The notes below the pieces were generated by a model. That model searched no databases. It saw only the letters and a list, made by a program, of their open reading frames with translations, and was not told the DNA's origin. Positions 1 through 16,855 of a DNA stretch of 64,000 nt are shown here, piece after piece. Made by a program: the position numbers and the translations under genes. The stretch's first letter is position 1. Each line of letters starts with the position of its first letter. The stretch is from Lamellibrachia columna (lineage: Eukaryota; Annelida; Polychaeta; Sabellida; Siboglinidae): positions 17,121,894 through 17,185,893 of the forward strand of contig OY759263.1 in NCBI GenBank assembly GCA_963662155.1. The letters are read 5' to 3'.

Positions 1-281
1 TGTGTGAGAAAACTGCTCATTCAGAAGGAGGAAATATGGAATATTATGGATGACTGAAACTAGATGATGATGTTTTAAGCTTTTACAGGTTTAATCTACA
101 CTTTAATTAAAAATATAGTGTAGCAACCTTGCTTTTGTTGAATTTATAATTTTCTACTTGAAACAACATACTAGCAGTAGCACTTTAACAAGTGGTGCAC
201 ATTCCATTTTTAGTAGAACCTGTAAGTGTATTCTGACAGTTTCTAGGCATTTCGTTTTCACTGGTTTTATAATCTTTTCAG

Positions 282-442
282 AGGCTGTCAAACTGAACAC
301 AATTCTTGGAGAAATGAAAGAAGATGTCATTGCAGGAGCTTGTAAATTTTGGCTGCGCTACGCGAAGGACCGGGATGGAGGCAGGCAGAGGAGGACTCTT
401 CTGAAAGCACCAAACAGCCTGAACAACCCCAGTTCAGAGTAG
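282..442 (+). CDS. terminal coding exon of an unidentified gene
   Basis: A pyrimidine-rich stretch ending in TTTTCAG (275-281) precedes an open stretch that reads E-A-V-K-L-N-T-I-L-G-E-M and stays open to a TAG stop at 440-442. The first codon is split, with one base coming from the previous exon. The encoded 53 residues contain a compact helix-like segment (GACKFWLRYAKDRD) and a basic Ser/Asn-rich tail, as expected for the C-terminus of a soluble protein. Downstream DNA is AT-rich and lacks further open frames, which fits a 3' untranslated region. The ATG-started frame that begins at 158 reads through the putative intron and is probably not the true start. I do not recognise the family. Confidence 0.42.
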
Positions 443-1174
443 TAGTGGGAGAAGTGAAATTAAGTAATCATTATGAAAAATTGCAGTTTGCTAAGGAAGG
501 AAAAGAACATTTTACACAGGAATAAGTTTTTGATGACTTGTGTATGTACCCAATTAATTTGTTTTTGTGTTTTGGTAAAAATGTTAATTGCAATGTTTTT
601 GTTTCTGTGTGGACTATTACATGATTAGCAGCAGATATTGCTGTTCATTGCAGTTATGTAAATTTGTTGCTGTTGTTATAATTCATAATTTTTCTGAAGT
701 CATATTAACATTACATTGATTAAAATGTTGGTTTATCAGTTGTATCGCTTTTGTGGTGTGGTTTTATTTAGTACTGCAGTTTCACTTTGTTGTAGAATGT
801 GCATATTACAATAGGCTAAAAAGCAGAATATTTACCATTGGAAAGCATGATATGCTTCCTTGGTTCAATTGTTAGTGTTTATGTAGGATGTCAACTTGGA
901 TGTGGGTAGATGCTACGAGGGACCTTGTGAACCTCAATAATTCAACCTATTTATGGTTAATATGAAAAGCTGTGATATCTTCACCACCACATTGATAAGC
1001 ACATTATAGGAAATTGGAAGCACTTTACTCCATATTTGTTCTTTGCTTTTTCTTGCTTGATAGGAAATGAGCATTTTAATCACCATTAACAGTAATAATA
1101 CTGACAAGTTTTTAGATGCACATGCAGTGACCAAATGTATTATGGTCATGCAGATTGCAGTAAAGAGGGTATAC
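443..1174. other. AT-rich 3' flank, no gene seen
   Basis: No coding signal was found. The stretch may include the 3' untranslated region of the gene ending at 442. It leads into the minisatellite that starts at about 1175. Confidence 0.5.
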
Positions 1175-1715
1175 ATTGGTCCAACGTTGGCAGTGAGTGT
1201 TGGCTGGATATTGGCCCAATGCCGTTGGTCCAATGGTGTCGACTTGGTGCAAAATGACATTGGCCCAATGTCAGGGTTCTGACAGTGGCCCCATGCCGAA
1301 TGTTGCATTGGGTCAACGTTGGCAGTGACTGTTGGCTGGGCATTGCCCAATGCCGTTGGCCCAATGGTGTTGACTTGGTGCAAAATGACGTTGGCCCAAT
1401 GTCAGGGTTCTGACAGTGGCCCCATGCCGAATGTTGCATTGGGTCAACGTTGGCAGTGAGTGTTGGCTGGGCATTGGCCCAATGGTGTCGACTTGGCGAA
1501 AAATGACGTTGGCCCAATGTCAGGGTTCTGACAGTGGCCCCATGCCGAATGTTATATTGGGTCAAAGTTGGCAGTGAGTATTGGTTGGGCATTGGCCCAA
1601 TGCCGTTAGCCCAATGGTATCGACTTCGTGCAAAATGACGTTGGCCCAATGTCAGGATTCTGACAGTGGCCCCATGCCGAATGTTGCATTGGGCCAATGT
1701 TGGCCCAATGCCTGC
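1175..1715. repeat. minisatellite, about 120-134 bp unit, about 4 copies
   Basis: The phrase TTGGCCCAATGTCAGGGTT recurs near 1259, 1393, 1515 and 1646, with spacings of about 119-134 bp. Each unit also holds GCCAATGCCG-type short palindromic words (TTGGCCCAA) and a GTCGACTTGG motif. The open frames crossing it on the minus strand are by-products of the repeat. Confidence 0.85.
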
Positions 1716-2111
1716 TTGCTATCTGGGAAACCCGACAGTGCGTAACCATCGTGAATTGATCGTGTATTTATAAAATGCTGCCAAGTCTACCGCTTTGACG
1801 GTAGAACTACCACTTTGTCTTCAATTTTACATTATCTACCGCTTTACTGCATTCAAGCCAAAATCTACCGCCAAACCGCAATTCCAAGTGTACAGTTAAA
1901 ATTACTCATTTCGAATCCAAATATACGACCAAACCACACCACTTCACATAGGAAATGCACCATAAGTAAACATACTCTAAAATTGTTTTTTTTGGGCGCC
2001 AGGACGGGAAGCCCCCTTCTACACCCTCCCCTCGCGACCGCGGCGCCAGGACTTCGTCGCCAGATCTTGATCTAATATATCACCGTCACATCATTAAAAT
2101 CGGTAGATATG
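1716..2111. other. no gene seen
   Basis: This is unique-looking sequence with a GC-rich patch around 1995-2060 (GCGCCAGGACGGGAAG and a diverged second GCGCCAGGAC). No splice-bounded open frame could be supported. Confidence 0.4.
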
Positions 2112-2229
2112 CCGTCACACGTCTGTCCTTATACGAAACACTTGGGAATGTCTGACACATGTCTGTCTTTATACAGGACATTTGGGAATGTCTGTCACAC
2201 GTCTGTCCTTATACGAAACTTCGAATGTC
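2112..2229. repeat. short tandem repeat, about 41 bp unit, about 3 copies
   Basis: The words CACACGTCTGTCCTTATAC and TTGGGAATGTCTG recur in order three times with minor changes. Confidence 0.75.
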
Positions 2230-2699
2230 AAATCTACAGTAGACGAGGTGTAACTACTTTTGAGTCTAGAGTTTCGGCAAAACGCAGCGGATTTTGTTTT
2301 GTTTAACCTGTAGGTAGGCCTGTTCCTACGAAGAAAATGCGGTGTGTCTGAAAATGTCTAAACGAAAAGACAACATTAAACATCTGTTATGTGCAATTTA
2401 TTGCAATAAAAAACAAGTATGCTACAAGTGACTAAAACAACACGTAATCGTTTTAATTTCTATATCGGCATTATTGTAAACTAGAGGCACGGTAGTGTAG
2501 TAATAGTAAAATTATGTATTTATTCATACGACAATGTGTACAATTCAATTACAATTGAAGTATCTTTGCACAAAAAGAGACTAACACGTATTTTATCTTA
2601 ACGTAGGACGTTTTTCTGTGTTGCTTAATTTTGGTCACGGATTTATTCGAACCAGCAAATACCAGCCATGCCAGCCACACAATGACACCTTTCACACGT

Positions 2700-3590
2700 C
2701 CAATGGTTCCTCTTCCCAACACCTTTTCTCCCTATTCCCCACATTCACTGGTTCCTTCTCCAACACCTTTTCTCCCTATTCCCCACATTCACTGGTCCCT
2801 CTTCCCAACACCTTTTCTCCCTATTCCCCACATTCACTGGTACCTTTCTCCCTATTCCACACATTCACTGGTTCCTTCTCCCAACAACCTTTCTCCCTAT
2901 TCCCCACATTCACTGGTTCCTTCTCCCAACAACCTTTCTCCCCATTCCCCACATTCACTGGTTCCTTCTCCCAACAACCTTTCTCCCTATTCCCCACATT
3001 CACTGGTTCCTTCTCCCAACAACCTTTTCTCCCTATTCCCCACATTCACTGGTTCATTCTCCCAACACCTATTCTCCCTATGCCCCGCATTCACTGGTTC
3101 CTCCTCCCAACAACCTTTCTCCCTATTCCCCACATTCACTGGTTCCTCCTCCCAACACATTTTCTCCCTATTCCCCACATTCACTGGTCCTTCTCCGAAC
3201 AACCTTTCTCCCTATTCCCCACATTCACTGGTTCCTTCTGCAACACCTTTTCTCCCTGTTCCCCACATTCACTGGTTCCTTCACCCAACAACTTTTCTCC
3301 CTATTCCCCACATTCACTGGTTCCTTCACCCAACAACTTTTCTCCTTATTCCCCACATTCAATGGTTCCTTCTCCCTATTCCCCACATTCACTGATTCAC
3401 TGATTCCTCCTCCCAACACCTTTTCTCCGTATTCCCCACATCCACTGGTTCCTTCTCCTAACACCTTTTCTTCCTATTCCCCACATTCACTAGTTCCTTC
3501 TCCCGACACCTTTTTTCCCTATTCCTCACATTCACTGGTTCCTCTTCCCAGCAGCGTTTCTGCTTATTCCCCACATTCACTGGTCCTCAT
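2700..3590. repeat. minisatellite, about 45 bp unit, about 19 copies
   Basis: The unit is pyrimidine-rich and built on CTATTCCCCACATTCACTGG followed by TTCCTTCTCCCAACA and CCTTTTCTCC. Because 45 is a multiple of three, several frames on both strands stay open for hundreds of bases. I regard those open frames as artefacts. The strand asymmetry (almost no G on +) makes it a candidate triplex or polypyrimidine tract. Confidence 0.9.
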
Positions 3591-3885
3591 CCCAACTCTT
3601 CCCCGCAGTTGGCCTCCCATCTTTCCTATATTCGCTCGTCTTTCCACTCATTGTAACATTCCTTCTTCTCCATATTCCCAATACCTCAATGCTTGCTCTC
3701 CCCTTGTCCCTACATGGGATTAGTCTCCCACCCATACCTCACTCCCTCGCCCTCGTTTTCGCTCGTCCAATCAGCTGAAAGGTCCTACTCAGCGCGGCCA
3801 AACATCACCAGACGACGGGTCCCCCAATGTGAGGTGTGGAAGAACAATATAGCTTTCACAAGTTTAACGTAATTACTTGAACTGT

Positions 3886-4022
3886 GTGAGCTTAGTGAGG
3901 GTGTGTGGGTGGTAGAACGACAACTGCTAGAGGTCCACAAGTATGTGTGTCACAAAATTTGTGAGCTTAGTGAGGGTGTGTGGGTGGTAGAGAGACAACT
4001 GTTAGAGGTCCACAAGTATGTT
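3886..4022. repeat. 75 bp direct duplication
   Basis: GTGAGCTTAGTGAGGGTGTG followed by GGTGGTAGA, CGACAACT or GACAACT and GAGGTCCACAAGTATG occurs at 3886 and again at 3961. The (GGTC)n array begins directly after the second copy. Confidence 0.85.
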
Positions 4023-4035
4023 TACAAGTATGTGT

Positions 4036-4480
4036 CGGTCGGTCGGTCGGTCGGTCGGTCGGTCGGTCGGTCGGTCGGTCGGTCGGTCGGTCGGTCGGTC
4101 GGTCGGTCGGTCGGTCGGTCGGTCGGTCGGTCGGTCGGTCGGTCGGTCGGTCGGTCGGTCGGTCGGTCGGTCGGTCGGTCGGTCGGTCGGTCGGTCGGTC
4201 GGTCGGTCGGTCGGTCGGTCGGTCGGTCGGTCGGTCGGTCGGTCGGTCGGTCGGTCGGTCGGTCGGTCGGTCGGTCGGTCGGTCGGTCGGTCGGTCGGTC
4301 GGTCGGTCGGTCGGTCGGTCGGTCGGTCGGTCGGTCGGTCGGTCGGTCGGTCGGTCGGTCGGTCGGTCGGTCGGTCGGTCGGTCGGTCGGTCGGTCGGTC
4401 GGTCGGTCGGTCGGTCGGTCGGTCGGTCGGTCGGTCGGTCGGTCGGTCGGTCGGTCGGTCGGTCGGTCGGTCGGTCGGTC
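4036..4480. repeat. (GGTC)n tetranucleotide array, about 111 units
   Basis: About 445 bp of uninterrupted GGTC. Every frame is open and encodes VGRS or PTDR peptides, which are meaningless. No interruption was seen by eye. Confidence 0.97.
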
Positions 4481-4757
4481 GATCCCTTCTTCCCATGTTC
4501 GTCCCATCTCCTCCACATTCACTCTTTCATCTCCACATGTTCACATCCTCCACTCAGCACAGTTTGTTTCCCCCACGCATTCTCACCCCTCCGCTCATAT
4601 TCCCTCCCTCCCATATCCTCTCGTCCTACCTCTCAACTTCTGCTCTTCCCTCGTCTCGACAATCGCACATCTTTCCTCCCAACATCCTCAGTCCGATATT
4701 CGCTAGTCCACATTCCCGAAAAGAGCATATTCGGTGCAAAAATATCATGACGACGAC

Positions 4758-6990
<2,233 letters not shown>

Positions 6991-6996
6991 TAATGT

Positions 6997-10026
<3,030 letters not shown>

Positions 10027-10060
10027 CCGCCGGAAGTGGTCAACCTAAGATGGCGCCTAC
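10027..10060 (+). promoter_or_regulatory. ETS-like and YY1-like site pair
   Basis: CCGGAAGTG (10030-10038) is a full ETS-family consensus. AAGATGGCGCC (10047-10057) matches the YY1 consensus, whose ATG often serves as or lies beside the start codon of housekeeping genes. The two sites are 8 bp apart. An 83-codon frame opens at the ATG of the YY1 word (10050-10301), but it is unrecognised and its 3' part is AT-rich. The pair could mark a transcription start, or it could be part of a dispersed repeat. Confidence 0.35.
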
Positions 10061-13000
10061 AACAGACAAGCAGACACATGCTCTTTATTTGGCCCTTATA
10101 TGTACATGTATTAGTATTACAAATATAAATATAGCGCACGTATCAAATAAGGGGCAAATATACAACGACGGCGCTTTATCATGCTGCTGTCCCCAGAAGG
10201 GGCTGTATGGAGTTAGTAATCTGAAATTTACGAATCTGTCACCATTAAATATCACTAGTAATAAATATATGCTCCAATACATTAATTTCCGGACCAATTA
10301 AATGTGCAACAATGGAATAGATCATATCTATATACAATACCGAACTAACATTTATGCACAAACCTAGCTTTTCATCATATAATGAGAATTAAAGCCGAAA
10401 TTGTTTGAAGATGATCCCTTAGCAAGACTCGAAGAGGCACATATGACAGGTAGTCCGTTGATGAACATCTTTCATGTATCGCGTGAACAGCGACAATAAA
10501 ATTATTTCCTAGAAAATAGTACTCAATATCTAAAACGGGATATGCAATACAGAGTTATTTCACCAATTAATATATAGAAAATAAATAATATGACACAATA
10601 TTGTAAGGTAGGTGGATTCGCTATAACGTAGATTAAAAATAAGTAAACAAACACAGTCATTTCAACAGTCAATACATAAATTTTAAAGCTACAAGCTATG
10701 AAGATAAAGGAAGTGCATGGTGGAATAAACTTCCATGGCCTAGCTGCTGTGATACACATTACTCGATCATTACCAACCTCTCAGAGTGTCGCCGTTCCAG
10801 CCATGAGGGAAATGCCACCCGTGCACGGCGCTGTTTCCTGCTAGTCACTTCGATCCTGTGCACACATAAAGAACACTTTGTTTTTGTTCGTCTTTGTATT
10901 GGAACACCTTTTTCAATCTTCACAAATGTTCCCAGACTGGCTTTCAACGTCACGCACAACACCGCATCAAGCATACAGTGTGTGTCGTAGGCCAAGAATG
11001 TGTATAGAAACTGAAGCCATGCAAACCAGCAAGTGGGGTCTTTCACAAATGGGTCTTGTCAGGTGCGTCAACTGAAGCACGAACTTCGCCTGGACTGTTA
11101 TGTAAGAAACTAATTTGAAGAACGTGCTGGTCGGTCAACAGTAATTAAGCCTTGTTGGACTAGCCGCAGTTCATTTGGTGATCTCTTGAATGTTCACGGG
11201 CAGCTGTACTACTGTATTATCTGTGCTGGATATAGGCAACGAACCATGACAGGCATATCCTTCGACCCAACCGACGATGTTGCCCGTGTTTTCATAATAG
11301 CGTGTAAGCTGCATGTTTATGTCGGTCGATGTCAAAAGCTTCGCTTCGATTCAGTTGAAGCCGTACCACCCCTTTGTGGCTGTCACTGACCTTCAACAGC
11401 TCATTTGGAAGCGCTGTTTCAGTTGATAGGGTATTACAATCAGAATTGGAGTTAATTACATTGTAATTAGACCATAGTCTGCCCGAAATAACCCGTGGCG
11501 CCTCTGTTGCAAGGTAAATGTGAAATCGCTTGAGATTGTCGACGGAAATACGACACGCACTTCGCGCAAATTGTTTGCCGTGCGTTGAAACAATAGCTTG
11601 TCAATGTTAACGCGCTTATTCAAAAGAGCAGGTTCATGGATTTTATTGTGGGACATTGTGGGAACTCATAAAACTTGAAATAGATGCACTTAAATTATAT
11701 TTTTTTTCCATATACTTTGGCACGTCAAACCACCGTTATAGAGCACAGGAGTCGGCGGTATCTTTAGTCTACCTCGTTTTCGTTGTCCTTCGGGGGTTAT
11801 CTCAAAGCTGTTTTGGCCATATTGTCATCGTCCTTTGGCAAAACTTGGCCGATTCTTGTGGTGAACAAGTCATCCATGTTAATCTGAGCAGATACTTTCA
11901 GAAGTTCTGTTTTAGAAATCTTTTGTGGCCAAAAAAATGGCATGTTGTTTCAAAGATATGTTGTGTGGAAGTTTGAAAATTATTTCTCATCTGCGTCAGT
12001 CAAACGCCAGCATTCTGAAACATATTGCAGAGTGGACGAGTTATGATGGCAAATAATTTGCCTACATGTTATATGCATGCGCACCACAACTTGGTTGTCT
12101 CAAGGACAAAATAACCCTTTTTCGACCTTTTCTAAAACAAAATATCTAATAACGTTATAAACTTTAATGATGGCTAGCGTAATTCACAGCAACATGACAA
12201 TAGTACATATCAAGACATCCAGTTAACCACAGTATGACACATCATTTTTTCATTGTAAGTTATTTCCATAACGTTTATCATGTCTATGATCAGAGGTGCA
12301 ATGTGTAGAGGAACAAGCGAGATATTGGCAGGATCCAAACATTGAAAAAGGGTGTTATGTTTCCCAAAATCTAGGGCACTAGATGAAAGCCATTCAAATT
12401 TCTATCGGGGACAGCGTTTTACAATACACTGGAAATAATTGACAGATTGATAAATCTTGAATTATGTATGCCGTTATATTAATTATTAATTGAAACGGCC
12501 ATTGTGCGCGAGATCTACAAATAGCTGCGTGAGTGCGTGAGATGGAAGCCAAATGCGTGAGTCTCACGCCAAATGTGTGAGACTTGGTAGCTCTGTATGA
12601 CTCTTACTGTGGGTGTTATGCCCCACCTTATTTGAGGTATCCAAGTTCTCGTGATAAAGCGGTAAAATGCTCATAAAAAGCAGGAAACATCCTCCTCCGC
12701 TCATCTTTATTGGCTCCAAAGACATAACATGTGCTTAGGATGGACTCGTATGCAACAGATAGATCGATTTTAGTGTGAATTTGTTTTGATTTTTTAAATT
12801 ACAAAAACTGGACATTTCAGCCAAAAAGCGGAGGGGGAAAAGCGGTATTTCCTGCCCGAATGTTGAAACCTCAGAAAGAGTGTCCCGTGCCTCTCATACT
12901 TATCATTCATGCCCGAATCATGGTCGGATCCAGGGTGTCCATGATGTGCCCGGGAACCCCTCAATTCCTCGAATCACAATGGCCCACGAACTGTTTATTA

Positions 13001-13322
13001 CCTTGCATTGCAGTCTTAATTTCAGGATGTCAATGTTTCCCTGGTTTCCTCACTCCATGCTTTGATAAAAGGTACTGGATATGGTAAGGTCGAAGTAAAA
13101 CACAACAGGTGACAGAGGATACGACATTAATGTCTGATTTCGGTTTTGTGAATTAGTGATAAACGCAAATTCCAATCTCCATGTATGTGTATAATATTAT
13201 ACTTGTTTCAAAACGACTGGATTTTCTAACCATATTCTTATAAATATGTCAGTAAAATCATAGAGGTTTATGTAACCTCTAATTTGGACGAAGGAAAATG
13301 GCTGTGGCTGAAGAACTTACCG
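10061..13322. other. 3.2 kb without a supported gene
   Basis: Frames of 60-106 codons occur on both strands. The longest minus frame, 10759-11046, contains a Cys-rich segment (TKTKCSLCVHR) but has no recognisable domain. A short GTGAGTCTCACGCC-type palindromic cluster lies near 12535-12590. I could not support any gene. Confidence 0.4.
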
Positions 13323-13585
13323 AGTTCCAGTTGTCATCGCGGCTTTATAGTTTCCGGCGTCACACATATCTGTGTTACAGGTACAGGCTTACACGTATGT
13401 TAAACCTAATTTCCACCGTCTTACTTTCATGACGGATTAAATTTAAAGAGTGACAAAATGTCGGCGGAAAACAGTGAAATGTGCCAATAATATTATATTT
13501 ATTCATTTATATTTGTGCATGGTTGTGGTGCGTGCGTGCGTGCGTGCGCGCTTTCTAAATGTACTAATGTCCTGTTCGTCCATAG

Positions 13586-13696
13586 GAGGTCTCAACCGAT
13601 ATAGTGTAGTATTGAACAACGTGTTGCGGCATGAACCAACTGTGGACAAGTGGATCAAGTTGGTAAACATGAACAACAAGTCCCGTGATAGACAAG
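13586..13696 (+). CDS. kelch-like exon, copy 1
   Basis: An exon of 111 nt lies between TCCATAG and the donor GACAAG|GTGAGG, and both ends are phase 1. It encodes GGLNRYSVVLNN, then VLRHEPTVDKW, then KLVNMNNKSRDR. The order of Gly-Gly, an aromatic residue, (D/E)P, spaced Trp and a closing M-x-x-x-(S)R is that of one kelch beta-propeller blade, as in KLHL-type E3 adaptor proteins. The family call is inference from this one blade. No BTB or BACK domain is visible in the window. Confidence 0.5.
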
Positions 13697-14309
13697 GTGA
13701 GGCTGCTAGCAATATACGGTGAGTCTGCGAGCGAGACAAGATGGGTTGTTTTTTAAAGTTTTATGGTCTCTTTAAATTCATAGTTCGCAATTTGAAGAAA
13801 ACGAAGCAACGTGGCGAGCGTGACACGGTGAATCTGCGAGCGAGACACTGTGATTCTTGGAGCGTGACACGATGAGTCTACGAGCGAAACACGTTGTGTA
13901 TGTGAGTGAGACACGGTGAGTATTCGAGCGACACGATGTGAATTGTGTCATAAGCTATGTGATCCCTTTAAAAACATGGTTCGTAATTTGCGGAACATTA
14001 TAACAACATCACATTTTCATACGACACGTTTGTATAAATACACACGGACCCGCCTTGTGGATTCCAACTCAACATCACGCGTCTACATTCCAATATTCCT
14101 GGTGGTAGGTGAAAGTAAGCAAACGTTTGCAGGAATCGTGTAGAATATCATGTAATATGATGAAGGTTGATGCTTGTTTCTAAAAAAACGAGCACACACC
14201 TGTTCACCATACTACAGTGAGGAATTCAAATGACACTACAACTCCTGTCAGTGTGGTAAGAAATAAATGTCCTCCATCCTGTACAGTTCTTGTATTTTCC
14301 GCTTTTAAG

Positions 14310-14471
14310 GCAGTGGTAGCGATGGCGTCGTTGGCCGCGTGTCTGTACGTAGGGCTACTCGATGGTTCGGACGGAGAGAACCTCATCAGCAATGTCGCGC
14401 CCTACACGCCTGCCTTCAACTGTTGGCAGTCTATCAACATTGTTTTTGAACAGAGACATAGCCATATTTGA
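14310..14471 (+). CDS. second kelch-like exon, copy 1 (possibly C-terminal)
   Basis: The acceptor TTTTAAG (14303-14309) precedes AVVAMASLAACLYVG, LLDGSDGEN, NVAPYTPAFNCWQ. The pattern V-x-x-x-LY-x-G, DGS, and P-x-x-x-x-W is again a kelch blade, although the usual Gly-Gly is Leu-Leu. The frame ends at a TGA (14469-14471). No convincing donor is seen, so this could be the last exon. It starts in phase 0 while the exon at 13586-13696 ends in phase 1, so the two cannot be joined directly. An exon may be missing or the gene may be broken. Confidence 0.42.
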   Translation, partial: AVVAMASLAACLYVGLLDGSDGENLISNVAPYTPAFNCWQSINIVFEQRHSHI

Positions 14472-14742
14472 GGACTACACAACACTTATGCTGTGCCCAG
14501 ATTAAAATTTCTATGCGTGTGCCAGTGACTGTAGGATCCCTTGCGCAGGAAGACGCAATGCAATTGTTTTGGCCGCCATTTGATGGGGAGCATGTTGTGT
14601 TTTGATTTTCTGGAGAGAAAAATTACACAATTTAACGAATTGTGTTCAGCGAGTTGATGACATAATAAATATTAACATACTTGATTTTCGGAACTGTGTT
14701 CGCATGCTTGTAGAGTTGTGTGTATATGTGTTTCCGTTCAGT

Positions 14743-14820
<78 letters not shown>

Positions 14821-15060
14821 TGTGCGTGTGCGTGTGCGTGTGCGTTTGCGTGTGTATCGTATACGCACGCACGCACGCACGCACACAGGAATACAATCGG
14901 GTATACATTGCTACGCAAGCATAACATAACGTAATTATACTTAAGTATGCATACACGTATGTCCATAAAAAACTAGCGTTGTCCTTAATTAATCAGAACG
15001 CGTAATTTAAGTGGACACTTGAGGTTCACAACGTTCACGAAGCACACAATTATTACTAGA

Positions 15061-15172
15061 ATTTAACAAGATTTAACAAGATTTGCCACCCAAGCCAAAG
15101 GCCCAGATGGCAAGTGGACAAGGAAGCCATTGACTTATCGAGAGTCCAACAATGTTCATCTACTTATAACCC
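15061..15172 (-). mobile_element. LINE 3' end, cut by the duplication breakpoint
   Basis: This is the same sequence as 16856-16966. Read on the minus strand, it is the 3' untranslated region that follows the LINE stop codon at 16954, ending in a repeated tail (CTTGTTAAAT twice). The coding part is absent here because the tandem duplication cut through it. Confidence 0.7.
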
Positions 15173-15431
15173 AGTTCCAGTTGTCATCGCGGCTTTATAG
15201 TTTCCGGCGTCACACATATCTGTGTTACAGGTACAGGCTTACACGTATGTTAAACCTAATTTCCACCGTCTTATTTTCATGACGGATTAAATTTAAAGAG
15301 TGACAAAATGTCGGCGGAAAACAGTGAAATGTGCCAATAATATTATATTTATTCATTTATATTTGTGCATGGTTGTGGTGCGTGCGTGCGTGCGCGCTTT
15401 CTAAATGTACTAATGTCCTGTTCGTCCATAG

Positions 15432-15542
15432 GACGTCTCAACCGATATAGTGTAGTATTGAACAACGTGTTGCGGCATGAACCAACTGTGGACAAGTGGA
15501 TCAAGTTGGTAAACATGAACAACAAGTCCCGTGATAGACAAG
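15432..15542 (+). CDS. kelch-like exon, copy 2
   Basis: This is the duplicate of the exon at 13586-13696, with the same splice sites and frame. The first glycine pair reads GR instead of GG (GGACGTCTC), which changes the signature diglycine of the blade. Confidence 0.48.
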
Positions 15543-16155
15543 GTGAGGCTGCTAGCAATACACGGTGAGTCTGCGAGCGAGACAAGTTGGGTTGTTTTTA
15601 AAAGTTTTATGGTCTCTTTAAATTCATAGTTCGCAATTTGAAGAAACCGAAGCAACGTGGCGAGAGTGACACGGTGAATCTGCGAGCGAGACACTGTGAT
15701 TCTTGGAGCGTGACACGATGCGTCTACGAGCGAAACACGTTGTGTATGTGAGTGAGACACGGTGAGTATTCGAGCGACACGATGTGAATTGTGTCATAAG
15801 CTATGTGATCCCTTTAAAAACATGGTTCGTAATTTGCGGAACATTATAACAACATCACATTTTCATACGACACGTTTGTATAAATACACACGGACCCGCC
15901 TTGTGGATTCCAACTCAACATCACGCGTCTACATTCCAATATTCCTGGTGGTAGGTGAAAGTAAGCAAACGTTTGCAGGAATCGTGTAGAATATCATGTA
16001 ATATGATGAAGGTTGATGCTTGTTTCTAAAAAAACGAGCACACACCTGTTCACCATACTACAGTGAGGAATTCAAATGACACTACAACTCCTGTCAGTGT
16101 GGTAAGAAATAAATTTCCTCCATCCTGTACAGTTCTTGTATTTTCCGCTTTTAAG

Positions 16156-16317
16156 GCAGTGGTAGCGATGGCGTCGTTGGCCGCGTGTCTGTACGTAGGG
16201 CTACTCGATGGTTCGGACGGAGAGAACCTCATCAGCAATGTCGCGCCCTACACGCCTGCCTTCAACTGTTGGCAGTCTATCAACATTGTTTTTGAACAGA
16301 GACATAGCCATATTTGA
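16156..16317 (+). CDS. second kelch-like exon, copy 2
   Basis: This duplicates 14310-14471 with the same acceptor and reading frame and ends at TGA 16315-16317. As in copy 1, the phase does not match the upstream exon. Confidence 0.4.
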   Translation, partial: AVVAMASLAACLYVGLLDGSDGENLISNVAPYTPAFNCWQSINIVFEQRHSHI

Positions 16318-16589
16318 GGACTACACAACACTTATACTGTGCCCAGATTAAAATTTCTATGCGTGTGCCAGTGACTGTAGGGTCCCTTGCGCAGGAAGAC
16401 GCAATGCAATTGTTTTGGCCGCCATTTGATGGGGAGCATGTTGTGTTTTGATTTTCTGGAGAGAAAAATTACACAATTTAACGAATTGTGTTCAGCGAGT
16501 TGATGACATAATAAATATTAACATACTTGATTTTCGGAACTGTGTTCGCATGCTTGTAGAGTTGTGTGTGTATGTGTTTCCGTTCAGTG

Positions 16590-16620
<31 letters not shown>

Positions 16621-16855
16621 TGTGCGTGTGCGTGTGCGTTTTCGTGTGTATCGTATACGCACGCACGCACGCACGCAAACAGGAATACAATCGGGTATAC
16701 ATTGCTACGCAAGCATAACATAACGTAATTATACTTAAGTATACATACACGTATGTCCATAAAAAACTAGCGTTGTCCTTAATTAATCAGAACGCGTAAT
16801 TTAAGTGGACACTTGAGGTTCACGACGTTCACGAAGCACACAATTATTACTAGAA

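Larger units (their letters stand above)
13323..15172. repeat. tandem segmental duplication, copy 1 (1850 bp)
   Basis: AGTTCCAGTTGTCATCGCGG starts this copy at 13323 and the next at 15173. The two copies differ by scattered substitutions, by one GCGT unit and by the length of an internal (GT)n tract: about 76 bp at 14742-14818 here, against about 28 bp in copy 2. The copy carries kelch-like exons at 13586-13696 and 14310-14471, a cluster of GAGCGAGACAC words at 13720-13930, and ends inside a LINE 3' end (15061-15172). Confidence 0.93.

Noticed and set aside
2618..3403. Two overlapping + frames of more than 250 codons rich in Pro, Phe and Ser
   Set aside because: A 45 bp minisatellite. Both frames are equally open and neither has splice or domain support.
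1175..3590. CRISPR-like arrays
   Set aside because: The repeats are contiguous minisatellites without unique spacers, and the genome is eukaryotic.
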